Source: Rhodococcus coprophilus NBRC 100603 (GTDB taxonomy: Bacteria; Actinomycetota; Actinomycetes; Mycobacteriales; Mycobacteriaceae). Taken from it: a DNA stretch of 64,000 nucleotides. The stretch lies in contig NZ_BDAM01000011.1 in NCBI RefSeq assembly GCF_001895045.1, positions 1-64,000 of the forward strand, written 5' to 3'. Each line of letters opens with the position of its first letter. The first letter of the stretch is position 1. Shown here piece after piece: positions 41,811 to 50,762 of this stretch. The notes beneath the pieces were generated by a model. It was not told where the DNA came from and ran no database searches. It worked only from the letters and a program-made list of their open reading frames with translations. A program made the translations under genes and the position numbers.

Positions 41811-43997
41811 TCAGCGACCCTCGGCGTAGGTGCGCAGGTGTTCGACCTGCACCGGGTCGAGCGACGGCCGCACGTTCTCGCGGGCCACTGCCATATCGGC
41901 GGAGGTCACCACGGCGGCGTCGACGTTGCGGCGCATCGCCGCCAGTGCCGCCTCGCGCAGCAGTGCGGAACAATCCGCCGCGGAGTATCCGTCGAGTTGT
42001 TCCGCTAGATCGTCGAGGTCTACGTCGTCGGCCAGGGGGACCGATCGGGCTGCGGTGGCGAGGATGGCAGCGCGGGCGTCGGCGTCGGGCGGTGGCACGA
42101 ACACCAGGCGCTCGAGCCTGCCGGGACGCAACAGCGCCGGATCGATCAGATCGGGACGGTTGGTAGCCGCCACCACGACGACATCGCGGAGCGGTTCCAC
42201 ACCGTCGAGTTCGGTCAGCAGTGCCGCCACCACCCGATCGGCCACACCCGAATCGGAACTCTGCCCCCGGCGGGGAGCGAGCGCGTCGACCTCGTCGAGG
42301 AACACCAGTGCCGGCGCCGAGTTCCGCGCCCGCTGGAAGAGGTCACGCACGGCCTTCTCCGATGCGCCGACCCACTTGTCCATCAACTCGGCGCCCTTGA
42401 CGGCATGCACGCTCAGCTGGCCGCTGCCGGCGAGCGCCCGGACCAGGAAGGTCTTGCCGCAGCCGGGAGGCCCGTAGAGGAGTACCCCCCGTGGCGGGTC
42501 CACCCCGAGCCGGGCGAACGAGTCGGGATGCTGCAGCGGCCAGAGGACCGCCTCGGTCAGCGCCTGCTTGGTCTCCACCATGTCCCCGACGTCGTCGAGG
42601 CTGACGCTGCCGATCGCGAGTTCTTCCGTTCCCGACCGCGACAACGGGCGGATGACGTCGAGCGCGCCCAACAGGTCGTCCTGCGTGAGTTTCGGTTCGT
42701 CCGCCTCACGGCTTGCGCGCGAGGCAGCCCGCAGGGCGGCCTCGCGGCACAGCGCGGCGAGGTCTGCGGCGACGAACCCGGGGGTGCGACCCGCGACGGC
42801 CGACAGGTCGAGTTGTGCCGCGGGCACCGTACGCAGCAGCACGTCGAGCAGCGCGCGTCGTGTGGCGCCGTCGGGGAGGGGCAGCGACAGTTCACGGTCG
42901 CAGATCTCGGGGGCCCGGACGCGCGCGTCGAGATCGTCGGGGTGCGCCGTGGTGACGACGAGCGCGACGCCGGACGTGTCCACCGCGCGTCGCAGTTCGT
43001 CGAGGATCAAAGTGGCGACGGGTTCGGCGTCGGAAGGTAGAAGCGCATCGGCATCGGTCACCACCAGGACCCCGCCGGAGCGGACGTCATGGACAGCGGT
43101 GGACACCCGGCGCAGACGCTCATCGGCTGCGAGCGCGCCGATGCCGGGTCCGTCGAGCGCGACGACGCGCCTGTCCGCGAGTACCGAACGCACGAAGGTC
43201 GCCTTGCCGACGCCTGCGGGACCCGTCACCAGGACGCCGAGGTGTGGAGAGGCACCGAGTGTGCGGAGGAGTTCCGGTTCGTCGAGTGAGAGCGTGAGCC
43301 ATTCGGTGAGCTTGGCCGCCTGGCTCTGGACGCCGACCAGGTCCTCGACCGGGGGCGGCGGCGGTGCGGTAGGGGTCTCTGTGGGCGTCTGCACGGTGGC
43401 CGCGCCGGGTTGTGCGACGGCGGGCAAGCCGCCGCCGCCGTTGCCCCGCCACGTGACCGCGCTGTTGGGCTGCACGCTCACCGGGCCGGCCGGATCGACG
43501 GTGGCGACGGTGAGCAGTTCGGAGGTCCACGCGACCCCGAACGTGCGCGACAACGTCCGAGTGGTGTCGGCAGTGCTCGTCCCCGGCCCCAGATCGCGGG
43601 GGAGTAGCGACACCGCGTCACCGACGGTGAGGACTTTGCCCAGCAGGGCCTGCCGGAGAGTCGACTCGGAGATCGACTGTCGCGCGAGTACGGACCCGGT
43701 GACCGTCACGGTGCGTGCGCCGTACACCGTGACGGGTTCGACGACCAGCGAGGCGTCCTCACGCAGTCCGGTATTGGACAGCGTCACGTCGTCGAGCAGG
43801 ATCGTGCCGGTGGGCGTGCCGGGGGGTGCGAGCCCCGCGACCGCGGCGGTGCGCCGCGCTCCCACCAGCGCGATCGCGTCCCACTCTCGCAACCCCAGCG
43901 CGGCGAGAGCCTCCGCGTGAAGGCGGACGACGCCGCGGCGCGCGTCGGCCGCGGAGGTGTTGAGTCGGACGGTCAGCGCGAGTTGGGGAGAAGTCAC
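41811..43997 (-). CDS. CDC48-like double AAA ATPase (Rv0435c-like)
   Basis: 728 residues: N-terminal CDC48 double-psi-barrel-like region (residues 1-190; RLHAEALAALGLREWDAIALVG), then two AAA modules. D1 has a weak Walker A (GPAGVGKATF, no Ser/Thr after Lys) and a degenerate Walker B (VLVVTDADALLP). D2 is complete: GPPGCGKTFLVRALA, LVFLDEVDALAPRRG, ATNRPDLIDPALLRPGRLERLVF. Probably a protein unfoldase whose D2 ring does the work. GTG 43997 has TAGGCT 6 nt upstream. Next to pssA-psd as in M. tuberculosis. Confidence 0.92.
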   Translation of the reverse strand: MTSPQLALTVRLNTSAADARRGVVRLHAEALAALGLREWDAIALVGARRTAAVAGLAPPGTPTGTILLDDVTLSNTGLREDASLVVEPVTVYGARTVTVTGSVLARQSISESTLRQALLGKVLTVGDAVSLLPRDLGPGTSTADTTRTLSRTFGVAWTSELLTVATVDPAGPVSVQPNSAVTWRGNGGGGLPAVAQPGAATVQTPTETPTAPPPPPVEDLVGVQSQAAKLTEWLTLSLDEPELLRTLGASPHLGVLVTGPAGVGKATFVRSVLADRRVVALDGPGIGALAADERLRRVSTAVHDVRSGGVLVVTDADALLPSDAEPVATLILDELRRAVDTSGVALVVTTAHPDDLDARVRAPEICDRELSLPLPDGATRRALLDVLLRTVPAAQLDLSAVAGRTPGFVAADLAALCREAALRAASRASREADEPKLTQDDLLGALDVIRPLSRSGTEELAIGSVSLDDVGDMVETKQALTEAVLWPLQHPDSFARLGVDPPRGVLLYGPPGCGKTFLVRALAGSGQLSVHAVKGAELMDKWVGASEKAVRDLFQRARNSAPALVFLDEVDALAPRRGQSSDSGVADRVVAALLTELDGVEPLRDVVVVAATNRPDLIDPALLRPGRLERLVFVPPPDADARAAILATAARSVPLADDVDLDDLAEQLDGYSAADCSALLREAALAAMRRNVDAAVVTSADMAVARENVRPSLDPVQVEHLRTYAEGR

Positions 43998-44003
43998 GCG
44001 CCG

Positions 44004-44009
44004 AGCCTA
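44004..44009 (-). promoter_or_regulatory. -10 box of leaderless AAA ATPase gene
   Basis: Minus-strand TAGGCT lies 6 nt before GTG 43997. Confidence 0.4.
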
Positions 44010-44017
44010 GAACGTGC

Positions 44018-44935
44018 TCAGTCTCCGCGGGGTCGACGCAGGCCCAGGCGAGTCGCCGACCGCGCGGTCGTGGTCACCCGGCGGGCACCTGCGCGGTAGG
44101 GGCGTGCCGCCCGGCTGCGGGCCCGGATGGCACGTCGCTCCGACGGTTTGATGTCCCACGTCTCCGGCCGCGCCGCGACCCACCGCTTGGAGCGGATCGC
44201 GAACGGAATGTGCAGGAGGTAGCAGCCCACGAGCACCAACATCAGCACGAACGGGTACGTGACGAGTGCGGCGGCCGCCACGGCGATGAGGGCGAGGAGT
44301 ACCACCGCGAGGCGTGCGGGGACCGACGCCGACTTCATCGCGAGCGTGGGCACCCGGCTGACGATCAGTGCCGCCGATATCAGGGTCCACACGGCGACGA
44401 GCGGCATCGACGACCACCAGCCGTCACCCCACTGGATGTACGCGGCGACCGGAGCGAGCGCGACCAGCGCTCCCGCGGGAGAGGGCACACCCACGAAGTA
44501 CTCGCGCGCGTATGCGGGCACGCTGTCGTCTTCGAGCAGTGTGTTGAACCGCGCCAGCCGCAGCACGATGCTCACCGCGTACAGCAGTGCGACGATCCAG
44601 CCGAAGGCACTGCCGTCGAGCAACGTCACGTACAGCACCAGGGCGGGCGCGACACCGAAGGCGATGGCGTCGGACAGCGAATCGAGTTCGGCGCCGATCT
44701 TGCTGGTCGCGTCTAGCATGCGCGCGATGCGGCCGTCCAGCGAATCGAGTACGGCGGCAGCACCGATGAGACCGATCGCGATGCCCAGCTGCCCGTCGAG
44801 CGCGAACTTCACCGCCGACAGGCCGGCCGACAACGCGAGGATGGTGATGCCGCTGGGGAGGAGGCGAACCACCTGCGGCCGGTTACGGGTTTTCCGAACG
44901 GCGGCCGGGCGAGTCGCTGAATTGGGAGGGTTCAC
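44018..44935 (-). CDS. pssA: CDP-diacylglycerol-serine O-phosphatidyltransferase
   Basis: Makes phosphatidylserine from CDP-diacylglycerol and serine. A 305-residue CDP-alcohol phosphotransferase with the DG-x2-AR-x8-G-x3-D-x3-D motif in [29 protein letters not shown] and about seven TM segments. The Arg-rich tail is typical of actinobacterial forms. GTG start overlaps the psd stop by 4 nt. Confidence 0.94.
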   Translation of the reverse strand: MNPPNSATRPAAVRKTRNRPQVVRLLPSGITILALSAGLSAVKFALDGQLGIAIGLIGAAAVLDSLDGRIARMLDATSKIGAELDSLSDAIAFGVAPALVLYVTLLDGSAFGWIVALLYAVSIVLRLARFNTLLEDDSVPAYAREYFVGVPSPAGALVALAPVAAYIQWGDGWWSSMPLVAVWTLISAALIVSRVPTLAMKSASVPARLAVVLLALIAVAAAALVTYPFVLMLVLVGCYLLHIPFAIRSKRWVAARPETWDIKPSERRAIRARSRAARPYRAGARRVTTTARSATRLGLRRPRGD

Positions 44936-45660
44936 GACACCGGGGAAGTCGGCAACTGCGCAATCACCGTCTCGGCGCCGATCGTGCGCTGGCCCCGCTC
45001 GACGAGCAGCGTGGTCCCGGGCGGGAAGTAGGTGTCGACGCGCGAGCCGAACCGGATGAGGCCGTACGTGTCGCCGATCGGGAGGGTGTCGCCGATCTGC
45101 GCGTCGCACACGATTCGCCGCGCGAGCAGGCCGGCGATCTGCACCACTGCCACCTCGCATCCGTCACGCGTTTCCAGCAGCATGCTGTTGCGTTCGTTCA
45201 CTTCGCTCGCGTCGGCAAGGTCGGCGGAGAGGAAGCGGCCGGCCGTGTGCACGATCTTCCGCACGGTGCCGCCGACGGGACTGCGCTGCACGTGCACGTC
45301 GAGCACCGACAAGAAGATGCTCACCCGGGGGCGTGGCTCCGGGCCGAGGCCGAGCTCTGCGGGAGGCGGCGCGGTATCGACGAGCGCGACCTCGCCGTCG
45401 GCGGGTGCCACCACGACTCCGACCCGGTTCGGGGGTACTCGATGCGGGTGACGGAAGAACGTCGCGGTGGCGGCTGCGGACGCCAGTCCGGCGCGGCGGA
45501 CCCACTTGCGGCGACGGCCGAGCGCTGCCACCGCCAAGGGCGCCGCGACGAAGGGGACGCCTCCGGGGTGGAGCGGCGGGATCACGTGCCGAACCAGATC
45601 GACTAGGTGGGCTACACCGCTGGTGGGGGGTGTTCCGGCGGGGGTCGGCTTACGTGCCAC
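44932..45660 (-). CDS. psd: Phosphatidylserine decarboxylase proenzyme
   Basis: Decarboxylates phosphatidylserine to phosphatidylethanolamine. 242 residues, short bacterial type: [42 protein letters not shown] and the self-cleavage site in RFGSRVD, where the Ser becomes the pyruvoyl group. GTG 45660 follows GAGGAG with a very short 2-nt spacer; the frame stays open to 45744. Confidence 0.94.
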   Translation of the reverse strand: MARKPTPAGTPPTSGVAHLVDLVRHVIPPLHPGGVPFVAAPLAVAALGRRRKWVRRAGLASAAATATFFRHPHRVPPNRVGVVVAPADGEVALVDTAPPPAELGLGPEPRPRVSIFLSVLDVHVQRSPVGGTVRKIVHTAGRFLSADLADASEVNERNSMLLETRDGCEVAVVQIAGLLARRIVCDAQIGDTLPIGDTYGLIRFGSRVDTYFPPGTTLLVERGQRTIGAETVIAQLPTSPVS

Positions 45661-45784
45661 GGCTCCTCTTATGTGTCGCGTTCGTTGTGTCGCCCGGACC
45701 GCGAGGCCCCGAGCTGCCCCGGCCGCTGGGCCGAGGGCTACCACAGAGTACGTGAGCGAGATCCCGGATGCGCGAGTCGAAGCG

Positions 45785-46249
45785 TCAGACGGAGGTTCCG
45801 GCTTCGACCTCGTTCTTGATGCGCGCGAGGGTGGCGTTCATCCCTTGCACCATGTCGTCGTCGAACGGCTCCTGGCCTCCCAGAACGTATTTGACGAGTG
45901 TCTGCGAAACCTTGCTGGTGCCCCCCGGGGCCTCGCGACGCTGCACGATCCGGGTGCCGGTGGCGGTCGGTTCGAGGACGAACGACCAGATCGACCGGTT
46001 CTCGTTGATCCGGAACTGTAGTTCGCGTCCCGGTTCGAACGTGATGACCTCGGACGTGGTGGGCCACACGAGCAGGCCCTTCTTGTTGATATTGATCGTT
46101 TTGGTGCCGCGCGCCACGTTTCCTCCCCGGATGATCATCTTCCGGCACTGCGGGCTCCACTCGCCCATGCGCTTCAGGTCCGAGATGACGGTCCAGACAC
46201 GCTCCGGAGGTGCGGCGATCTCTACGGTGGCTTCGAGGGTTTTGGACAC
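45785..46249 (-). CDS. SRPBCC (polyketide cyclase/START-like) protein
   Basis: A 154-residue single SRPBCC domain: [73 protein letters not shown]. These bind hydrophobic ligands. GTG start preceded by AGGAG. The 279-bp gap to the next gene holds promoters at most. Ligand unknown. Confidence 0.85.
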   Translation of the reverse strand: MSKTLEATVEIAAPPERVWTVISDLKRMGEWSPQCRKMIIRGGNVARGTKTININKKGLLVWPTTSEVITFEPGRELQFRINENRSIWSFVLEPTATGTRIVQRREAPGGTSKVSQTLVKYVLGGQEPFDDDMVQGMNATLARIKNEVEAGTSV

Positions 46250-46528
46250 TTGCGGCTCCTACTCGTCGGGTTCCATCCGGGTGTACCCCAGGAATCGATA
46301 CCTGATACCTCCGGTTACAGATCGGCCGATCGTAACGGACATTGTGTTGCGGGTCACCGCCCCAGCCGACGCGTGCCGGGCGTGCTGCGTGCCGCCCGGG
46401 GGCGAGTCCGAACTGCCGCGGCGGTCCCCTCGCCGGTGACTCGATCTCCGACGAAGCGTTGTGCCGCGAGCACCCTCGATGAGAGCATCTATCTCAAAAT
46501 CAAGAATATGATTCTCGGGAGGTATGCG

Positions 46529-47014
46529 GTGACGTCAGGTGAAATGGTCCGGCAGCAGCGACGGGGTCGCGCGATCGCCATGACTCCGGAAGAGGTCGAC
46601 GCTTTCCTCGCGGAGGAGCGGACGTGCCGAGCGGCCACCGTCGGGAAGGACGGCAGCCCGCACGTGGCACCACTGTGGTTCGTGTGGGACGGAACTTTCG
46701 TATGGCTCAACTCGGTGGTGCGCAGTCAGCGATGGACCGATCTCGAGCGTGATCCTCGTATCGCCGTCGTGGTGGACGGAGGGGAGGAGTTCGGAGATCT
46801 CCGCGGGGTGGAGATCCGGGGCACCGTCAGGGTGGTCGGTGACGTGCCTCGCGGCACGGATCCGGACGGCGCGCTCCACGGCGTCGAGTTGGCGTTCGCC
46901 CGAAAGTACACGGGCAAAGACGAATTCGTTGCGGACGGCCGGCACGCCTGGCTCCGGGTCACTCCCGAGTCGATTGCAAGCTGGGATTTCCGTAAGTTCC
47001 GGAGGGGGAACTGA
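46529..47014 (+). CDS. PNPOx-like / F420-dependent split-barrel protein
   Basis: A 161-residue FMN/F420-binding split barrel: MTPEEVDAFLAEERTCRAATVGKDGSPHVAPLWFVWDGTFVWLN, RWTDLERDPRIAVVVDGGEEFGDLRGVEIRGTVRVV. Such actinobacterial proteins reduce unsaturated substrates or bind flavin/F420. GTG 46529 follows GGGAGG at a 6-nt spacing; an ATG at 46508 is a less likely start. Confidence 0.84.
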   Translation: MTSGEMVRQQRRGRAIAMTPEEVDAFLAEERTCRAATVGKDGSPHVAPLWFVWDGTFVWLNSVVRSQRWTDLERDPRIAVVVDGGEEFGDLRGVEIRGTVRVVGDVPRGTDPDGALHGVELAFARKYTGKDEFVADGRHAWLRVTPESIASWDFRKFRRGN

Positions 47015-47036
47015 GGGCGCGCACATGACGAAGGGC

Positions 47037-47320
47037 GATCGCGTGCGGTGAGCTGTCGATGCCGAGCAGTGTGCGGCCGAGGAGTACGAGACCCCACGGT
47101 CCGATCACACCAGAGCGGCCACGGGTAGATCATCGATGTGGTCGCGAGGGAGATGATCCCCCAGATCAGGATGTCGATCGCACCCACTCCCAGCCACACC
47201 GACCACTCGATTCGCTGGTTCGGTGTGAGGTGGGGCCGTGTGTCGTCGAATTCGGAGTGGCGTACGAACGTGCCGTACTCAGCTGGCTCGACGGCATGGA
47301 CGCACGGCTCGATGCGGCGG
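47037..47320 (-). pseudogene. Frameshifted remnant of a 2TM-domain membrane protein
   Basis: Minus-strand translation reads LTPNQRIEWSVWLGVGAID, then ILIWGIISLATTSMIYPWPLW, and after a one-base shift near 47108-47112 continues VIGPWGLVLLGRTLLG. Joined, this matches the 2TM region that follows DUF1707 domains in actinobacterial proteins. No start codon is in frame upstream, and the frame runs on into the neighbouring gene without a proper end. So it looks like a decayed gene lying directly after the oxidase stop. Confidence 0.5.
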
Positions 47321-48562
47321 TCACCGAAGCGGATCCAGACACTTCAGCAACGGATCAGGCTGTCCCGTAATCGCATTCGCCAGCATCCGGCCCGTCGTCG
47401 GTCCCAGCGCGATTCCCCACATGCCGTGCCCGCCCGCAACGAACACCCGCTTCGACCGGGTTGCGCCTACCAACGGAAGCCCGTCCACCGAGCAGGGCCG
47501 CGACCCCACCCACTCCTCGCGCCGCGCTTCCCAATCGACACCCCGCAGCAGCGGCCGCGTCGCATCGACGATCGCGCGGACCCGCCGCGGATCGAGGGGC
47601 GTGTCGGGATTGCGGAACTCCATCATTCCCGCGACGCGAAAGCGATCGTGCAACGGTGTGCATGCCACGCGCTGCGCCGGAAAGTAGATCGGGTTCTTCG
47701 GCAGGGTCACGGGCAGGACGCTGAAACTGTACCCGCGACCGGCCTGGACCGGCGTACGCACCCCGAACGGGCGGGCGAGCGCGTTCAATCGTGCGCCCGT
47801 CGCGAGTACCACTGCGTCGGCGGCTCTTTCATCTCCATCGGCGGCACGCGCCACCACCCCGCCGCCGGTATCGCGCACTTCCACCGCGTCGAAACCCGTG
47901 ACGATCTCGCCACCGCGCTCCCGGACCGATGTGGCCAGGGCGTCGGCGAAGCGCGGTGGATCGATGTACCGCTGGCCCCGGATCCTGACCCCGGCGCCGA
48001 TCGCCTCCCCGAGCAGCGGCTCGAGCGAGCGCGTCGTCGTGCCGTCGAGGAGGTCGTACTCGATATCGCTTCCCGCCGCACGTGCCTGCTCGAGCTCCGC
48101 CACCAGATGGTCTCGGTCCGAGTCGGACGTGAACGCGGCGAGGAACGGATCGGCGGTCCGCGTCGTCTCGGCCACCCGGCCTCCGTGCGCGAGATCGTCG
48201 TACGCATCCAGCGCACGACGATTGAGTTGCGCGAACACAGCCATCGTCGACTGCCATTGCCGCGCGGTGCAGTGGCGCGCGAAACCCAAGAGGAAACGCG
48301 CAAGTCGCAGGTCGGTCGTCGGGGGAACATAGACCGGTGACGACGGAGTGAACATGGACCGCATCCCGTACCGGAGGACCTCGGGGGATGGCAACGGCAG
48401 TGTCAGAGCCGGAGCGAGCCAGCCCGCATTGCCCCACGACGCATCCGCTGCCACCCCGGCCCGGTCCAGCACGCTGACCTCGACGTCGTGCTCCTGGAGA
48501 AACCATGCGGCCGACAACCCCACCGCGCCGGCACCCACGACGACCACTCGGCGAACTGCCAT
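47321..48562 (-). CDS. FAD-dependent D-amino acid dehydrogenase / amine oxidase
   Basis: A 413-residue DAO-family enzyme (DadA-like): VVVVGAGAVGLSAAWFLQEHDVEVSVLDR, ADASWGNAGWLAP, ADAVVLATGARLNALA, QAGRGYSFSVLP, MMEFRNPDTPLDPRRV, and the C-terminal DGLPLVGATRSKRVFVAGGHGMWGIALGPTTGRMLA. Oxidises a D-amino acid or secondary amine; substrate undetermined. It stands alone with degraded sequence on both sides. Confidence 0.88.
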   Translation of the reverse strand: MAVRRVVVVGAGAVGLSAAWFLQEHDVEVSVLDRAGVAADASWGNAGWLAPALTLPLPSPEVLRYGMRSMFTPSSPVYVPPTTDLRLARFLLGFARHCTARQWQSTMAVFAQLNRRALDAYDDLAHGGRVAETTRTADPFLAAFTSDSDRDHLVAELEQARAAGSDIEYDLLDGTTTRSLEPLLGEAIGAGVRIRGQRYIDPPRFADALATSVRERGGEIVTGFDAVEVRDTGGGVVARAADGDERAADAVVLATGARLNALARPFGVRTPVQAGRGYSFSVLPVTLPKNPIYFPAQRVACTPLHDRFRVAGMMEFRNPDTPLDPRRVRAIVDATRPLLRGVDWEARREEWVGSRPCSVDGLPLVGATRSKRVFVAGGHGMWGIALGPTTGRMLANAITGQPDPLLKCLDPLR

Positions 48563-48640
48563 GGCACACTCCCGTCGTCCGAGATACCCGTGTCCTCCAT
48601 CATGGACCGGTACGGACGCGTACGCCGTGCCCGCCGCCCG

Positions 48641-48755
48641 TCAGGGCTGCGACCCCGACCGGATCGCGAACACCATGAGCTGGCGCGGTCGTGCGCACAC
48701 CGAGCTTCGGCATCGCCCGCGAGACGTGGGTGCGAACCTTCCCGGTACCGACCCC
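48641..48755 (-). pseudogene. Remnant of a LuxR-type DNA-binding domain
   Basis: In the 312-bp gap between the oxidase and the P450 gene, the minus strand reads KVRTHVSRAMPKLGVRT and, after one extra base near 48688, QLMVFAIRSG followed by a stop. This is the recognition helix and end of a NarL/LuxR effector domain. The upstream part of the domain and the receiver are missing. Nothing else is seen in the gap. Confidence 0.5.
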
Positions 48756-48874
48756 CGCGCCGGTACCCGATGCCATCGAACCCGGCATCGCACGTGCCAC
48801 TTTCGGTGGAAAACAGATGGGGTTTGTCCGGGCCAGGTCTGGTGCGCATCCCGCTGCAGGATCACACTTGAATC

Positions 48875-50245
48875 ATGGCCAGGACACGCGCACAGGCCCA
48901 GAATTTTCCCCTCGCGCCCGCCGTGCCGATGCCGTGGATCAGCCGCATCCGAGCACTCCGCGAACTCGATACCGGTCCCGAAAAGTTCCGTGATGCCGGC
49001 GGACCGGTCACCCTTGTCCATCTTGGTCCCCCGCGATGGACACCGACAATCGCAATCGTTACCTCCCCGCAGGGAGCCCACGACGTGCTCGGCGGCTCCG
49101 ACGGCACCTTCGACAAGGAGATGAGCGTCCACGTACAGGCGAGGATATGGGCCGGAGACAACCTGTTCAATCTCACCTACGAACCGTGGATGCCCCGCCG
49201 TCGAGTGCTGCAACCGCTGTTCACCAAACAGCACGTGGCGCTCTACGCCGATCGCATGGCAGAGGTCGCCGAAGCGGCGGCGACCGAATGGCTCGAAACA
49301 GATCGCATCGATCTCGACTGGGCTACCCGGCGACTTACCCTGCGGGTCCTCGGACGATCCCTGTTCGGAGTCGACCTCAGTGATCGCTCCGAGGCCCTCG
49401 GGCCGCATCTCACCCGGGTGGTGCAGTTCATCGCGCGTCGCGGCCTGCAACCGCTGCAGGCCCCCGCCTGGATGCCGACCCCTGCCCGGCACCGATACCG
49501 CACCTCGATGGCCGTCGTTGCCGACGCACTCGAAGACGCGATGGCGGCCGCACGCACAGGATCCGAGAACAGTGCTGAACTGATTCGGCGATTCTTCGAG
49601 CTCACCGATCCGGCGACCGGAGCAGCCTTCACCGGCCAGGCCATCCGCCAAGAACTGTTTGCGTTCCTGTTCGCCGGCCACGACACCACCGCCACCACGC
49701 TGACCTACGGCTTGTGGCAGCTGGGCCGCCATCAGAAGATGCAAGATCGGGTGGCAGAGGAGGCCGCAGCGGTGGGAGAGATGCCTCTCCAGGCCGCCGA
49801 TGTAGCCAAGCTGCCGTACACCGTTCAGGTGATCCACGAGGCGTTGCGGATGTGCCCGCCGGCGGCGACCGTCGCGAGGATGGCGATGCGAGATGTCGGA
49901 GTCGACGGTTATCGGGTTCCCGCAGGCACGAACGTGGTAGTGGGGGTCTACGCGCTCCATCATGATCGTGCACTCTGGGACAATCCGGAACGGTTCGATC
50001 CGGACCGGTTCGACCGGAACCGACTCCAGTTGCGCTCGCGCTGGCAGTACCTACCGTTCGGTGGTGGGCCGCGTACCTGCATCGGTGACCACTTCGCCAT
50101 GCTCGAAGCCACCTTGGCTCTGGCCGGAATCCTCCGAAGAGTGCGTGTGGAGTCGGTCATCGATGACTTCCCGGTGAAGACCCCGTTCACTTTGGTTGCC
50201 GAGGGTCCGGTGCCAGCACGCATACACACCAGAACCGCGGCATGA
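48875..50245 (+). CDS. Cytochrome P450
   Basis: A 456-residue P450: oxygen-binding I-helix FLFAGHDTTATTL, K-helix HEALRMCPPAA (ExxR), PERFDPDRFD and the heme loop YLPFGGGPRTCIGDHFAMLEA with the axial Cys. The AGHDTT and FGGGPRxCIG forms are like class CYP4/CYP110/CYP132 relatives that oxidise fatty or hydrophobic substrates. No ferredoxin or reductase gene is nearby, so electrons come from elsewhere. GC is slightly lower than in the neighbours. Confidence 0.93.
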   Translation: MARTRAQAQNFPLAPAVPMPWISRIRALRELDTGPEKFRDAGGPVTLVHLGPPRWTPTIAIVTSPQGAHDVLGGSDGTFDKEMSVHVQARIWAGDNLFNLTYEPWMPRRRVLQPLFTKQHVALYADRMAEVAEAAATEWLETDRIDLDWATRRLTLRVLGRSLFGVDLSDRSEALGPHLTRVVQFIARRGLQPLQAPAWMPTPARHRYRTSMAVVADALEDAMAAARTGSENSAELIRRFFELTDPATGAAFTGQAIRQELFAFLFAGHDTTATTLTYGLWQLGRHQKMQDRVAEEAAAVGEMPLQAADVAKLPYTVQVIHEALRMCPPAATVARMAMRDVGVDGYRVPAGTNVVVGVYALHHDRALWDNPERFDPDRFDRNRLQLRSRWQYLPFGGGPRTCIGDHFAMLEATLALAGILRRVRVESVIDDFPVKTPFTLVAEGPVPARIHTRTAA

Positions 50246-50433
50246 AGAACGCTGCCCCAGCGACGCAAGGTCTGGTCCGGCGCCAGCACGTAACTTGACC
50301 GCAGTGTTTCTGCCTCGTAACGACTTCCGGCGACACCCGACCTTGCGGACGTTCGTCGGCTACGGTCGGGAACGGTTGCTGGGCAAGAGGTTGCCGCAGC
50401 GCGAGGTCAATGCTGCCCGAAGGGTCGATGCCG

Positions 50434-50724
50434 ATGCCGCTATACGAATACCGGTGCGCCGAATGCGGCCCGTTCGACCTTTTCGTCCCGATGAGCGAGG
50501 TTCGGCCGGATGCAGCGTGTCCCTCGTGTGCCGGCGTATCGCGGCGAGCGGTCACCGCACCCCGGCTCGGGCACGGGCGGACGACGGCAATGCGACTGCT
50601 CGACTCGACGGCGCGGACCGCGTCCGAACCCGCGGTGGTGTCGGGCTCGATACCGGGCCGCCCGCGGACTCCGCCGCGCCCGGTCAGCACCGACCCCCGC
50701 CACCGGATGCTGCCGCGTCGCTGA
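50434..50724 (+). CDS. fmdB: FmdB-type zinc-ribbon protein
   Basis: A 96-residue protein starting MPLYEYRCAECGPFDLF, with CAEC and CPSC as the four zinc-ribbon cysteines; the rest is low in complexity. FmdB proteins accompany formamidase genes and may regulate them. ATG 50434 is preferred with AAGGG 9 nt upstream; ATG 50428 is an alternative. It lies 38 bp before fmdA. The 188 bp before it hold no gene. Confidence 0.85.
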   Translation: MPLYEYRCAECGPFDLFVPMSEVRPDAACPSCAGVSRRAVTAPRLGHGRTTAMRLLDSTARTASEPAVVSGSIPGRPRTPPRPVSTDPRHRMLPRR

Positions 50725-50762
50725 AGAAACGTATCCCGGCCGCACACTCCCTGGAGGTTCCC

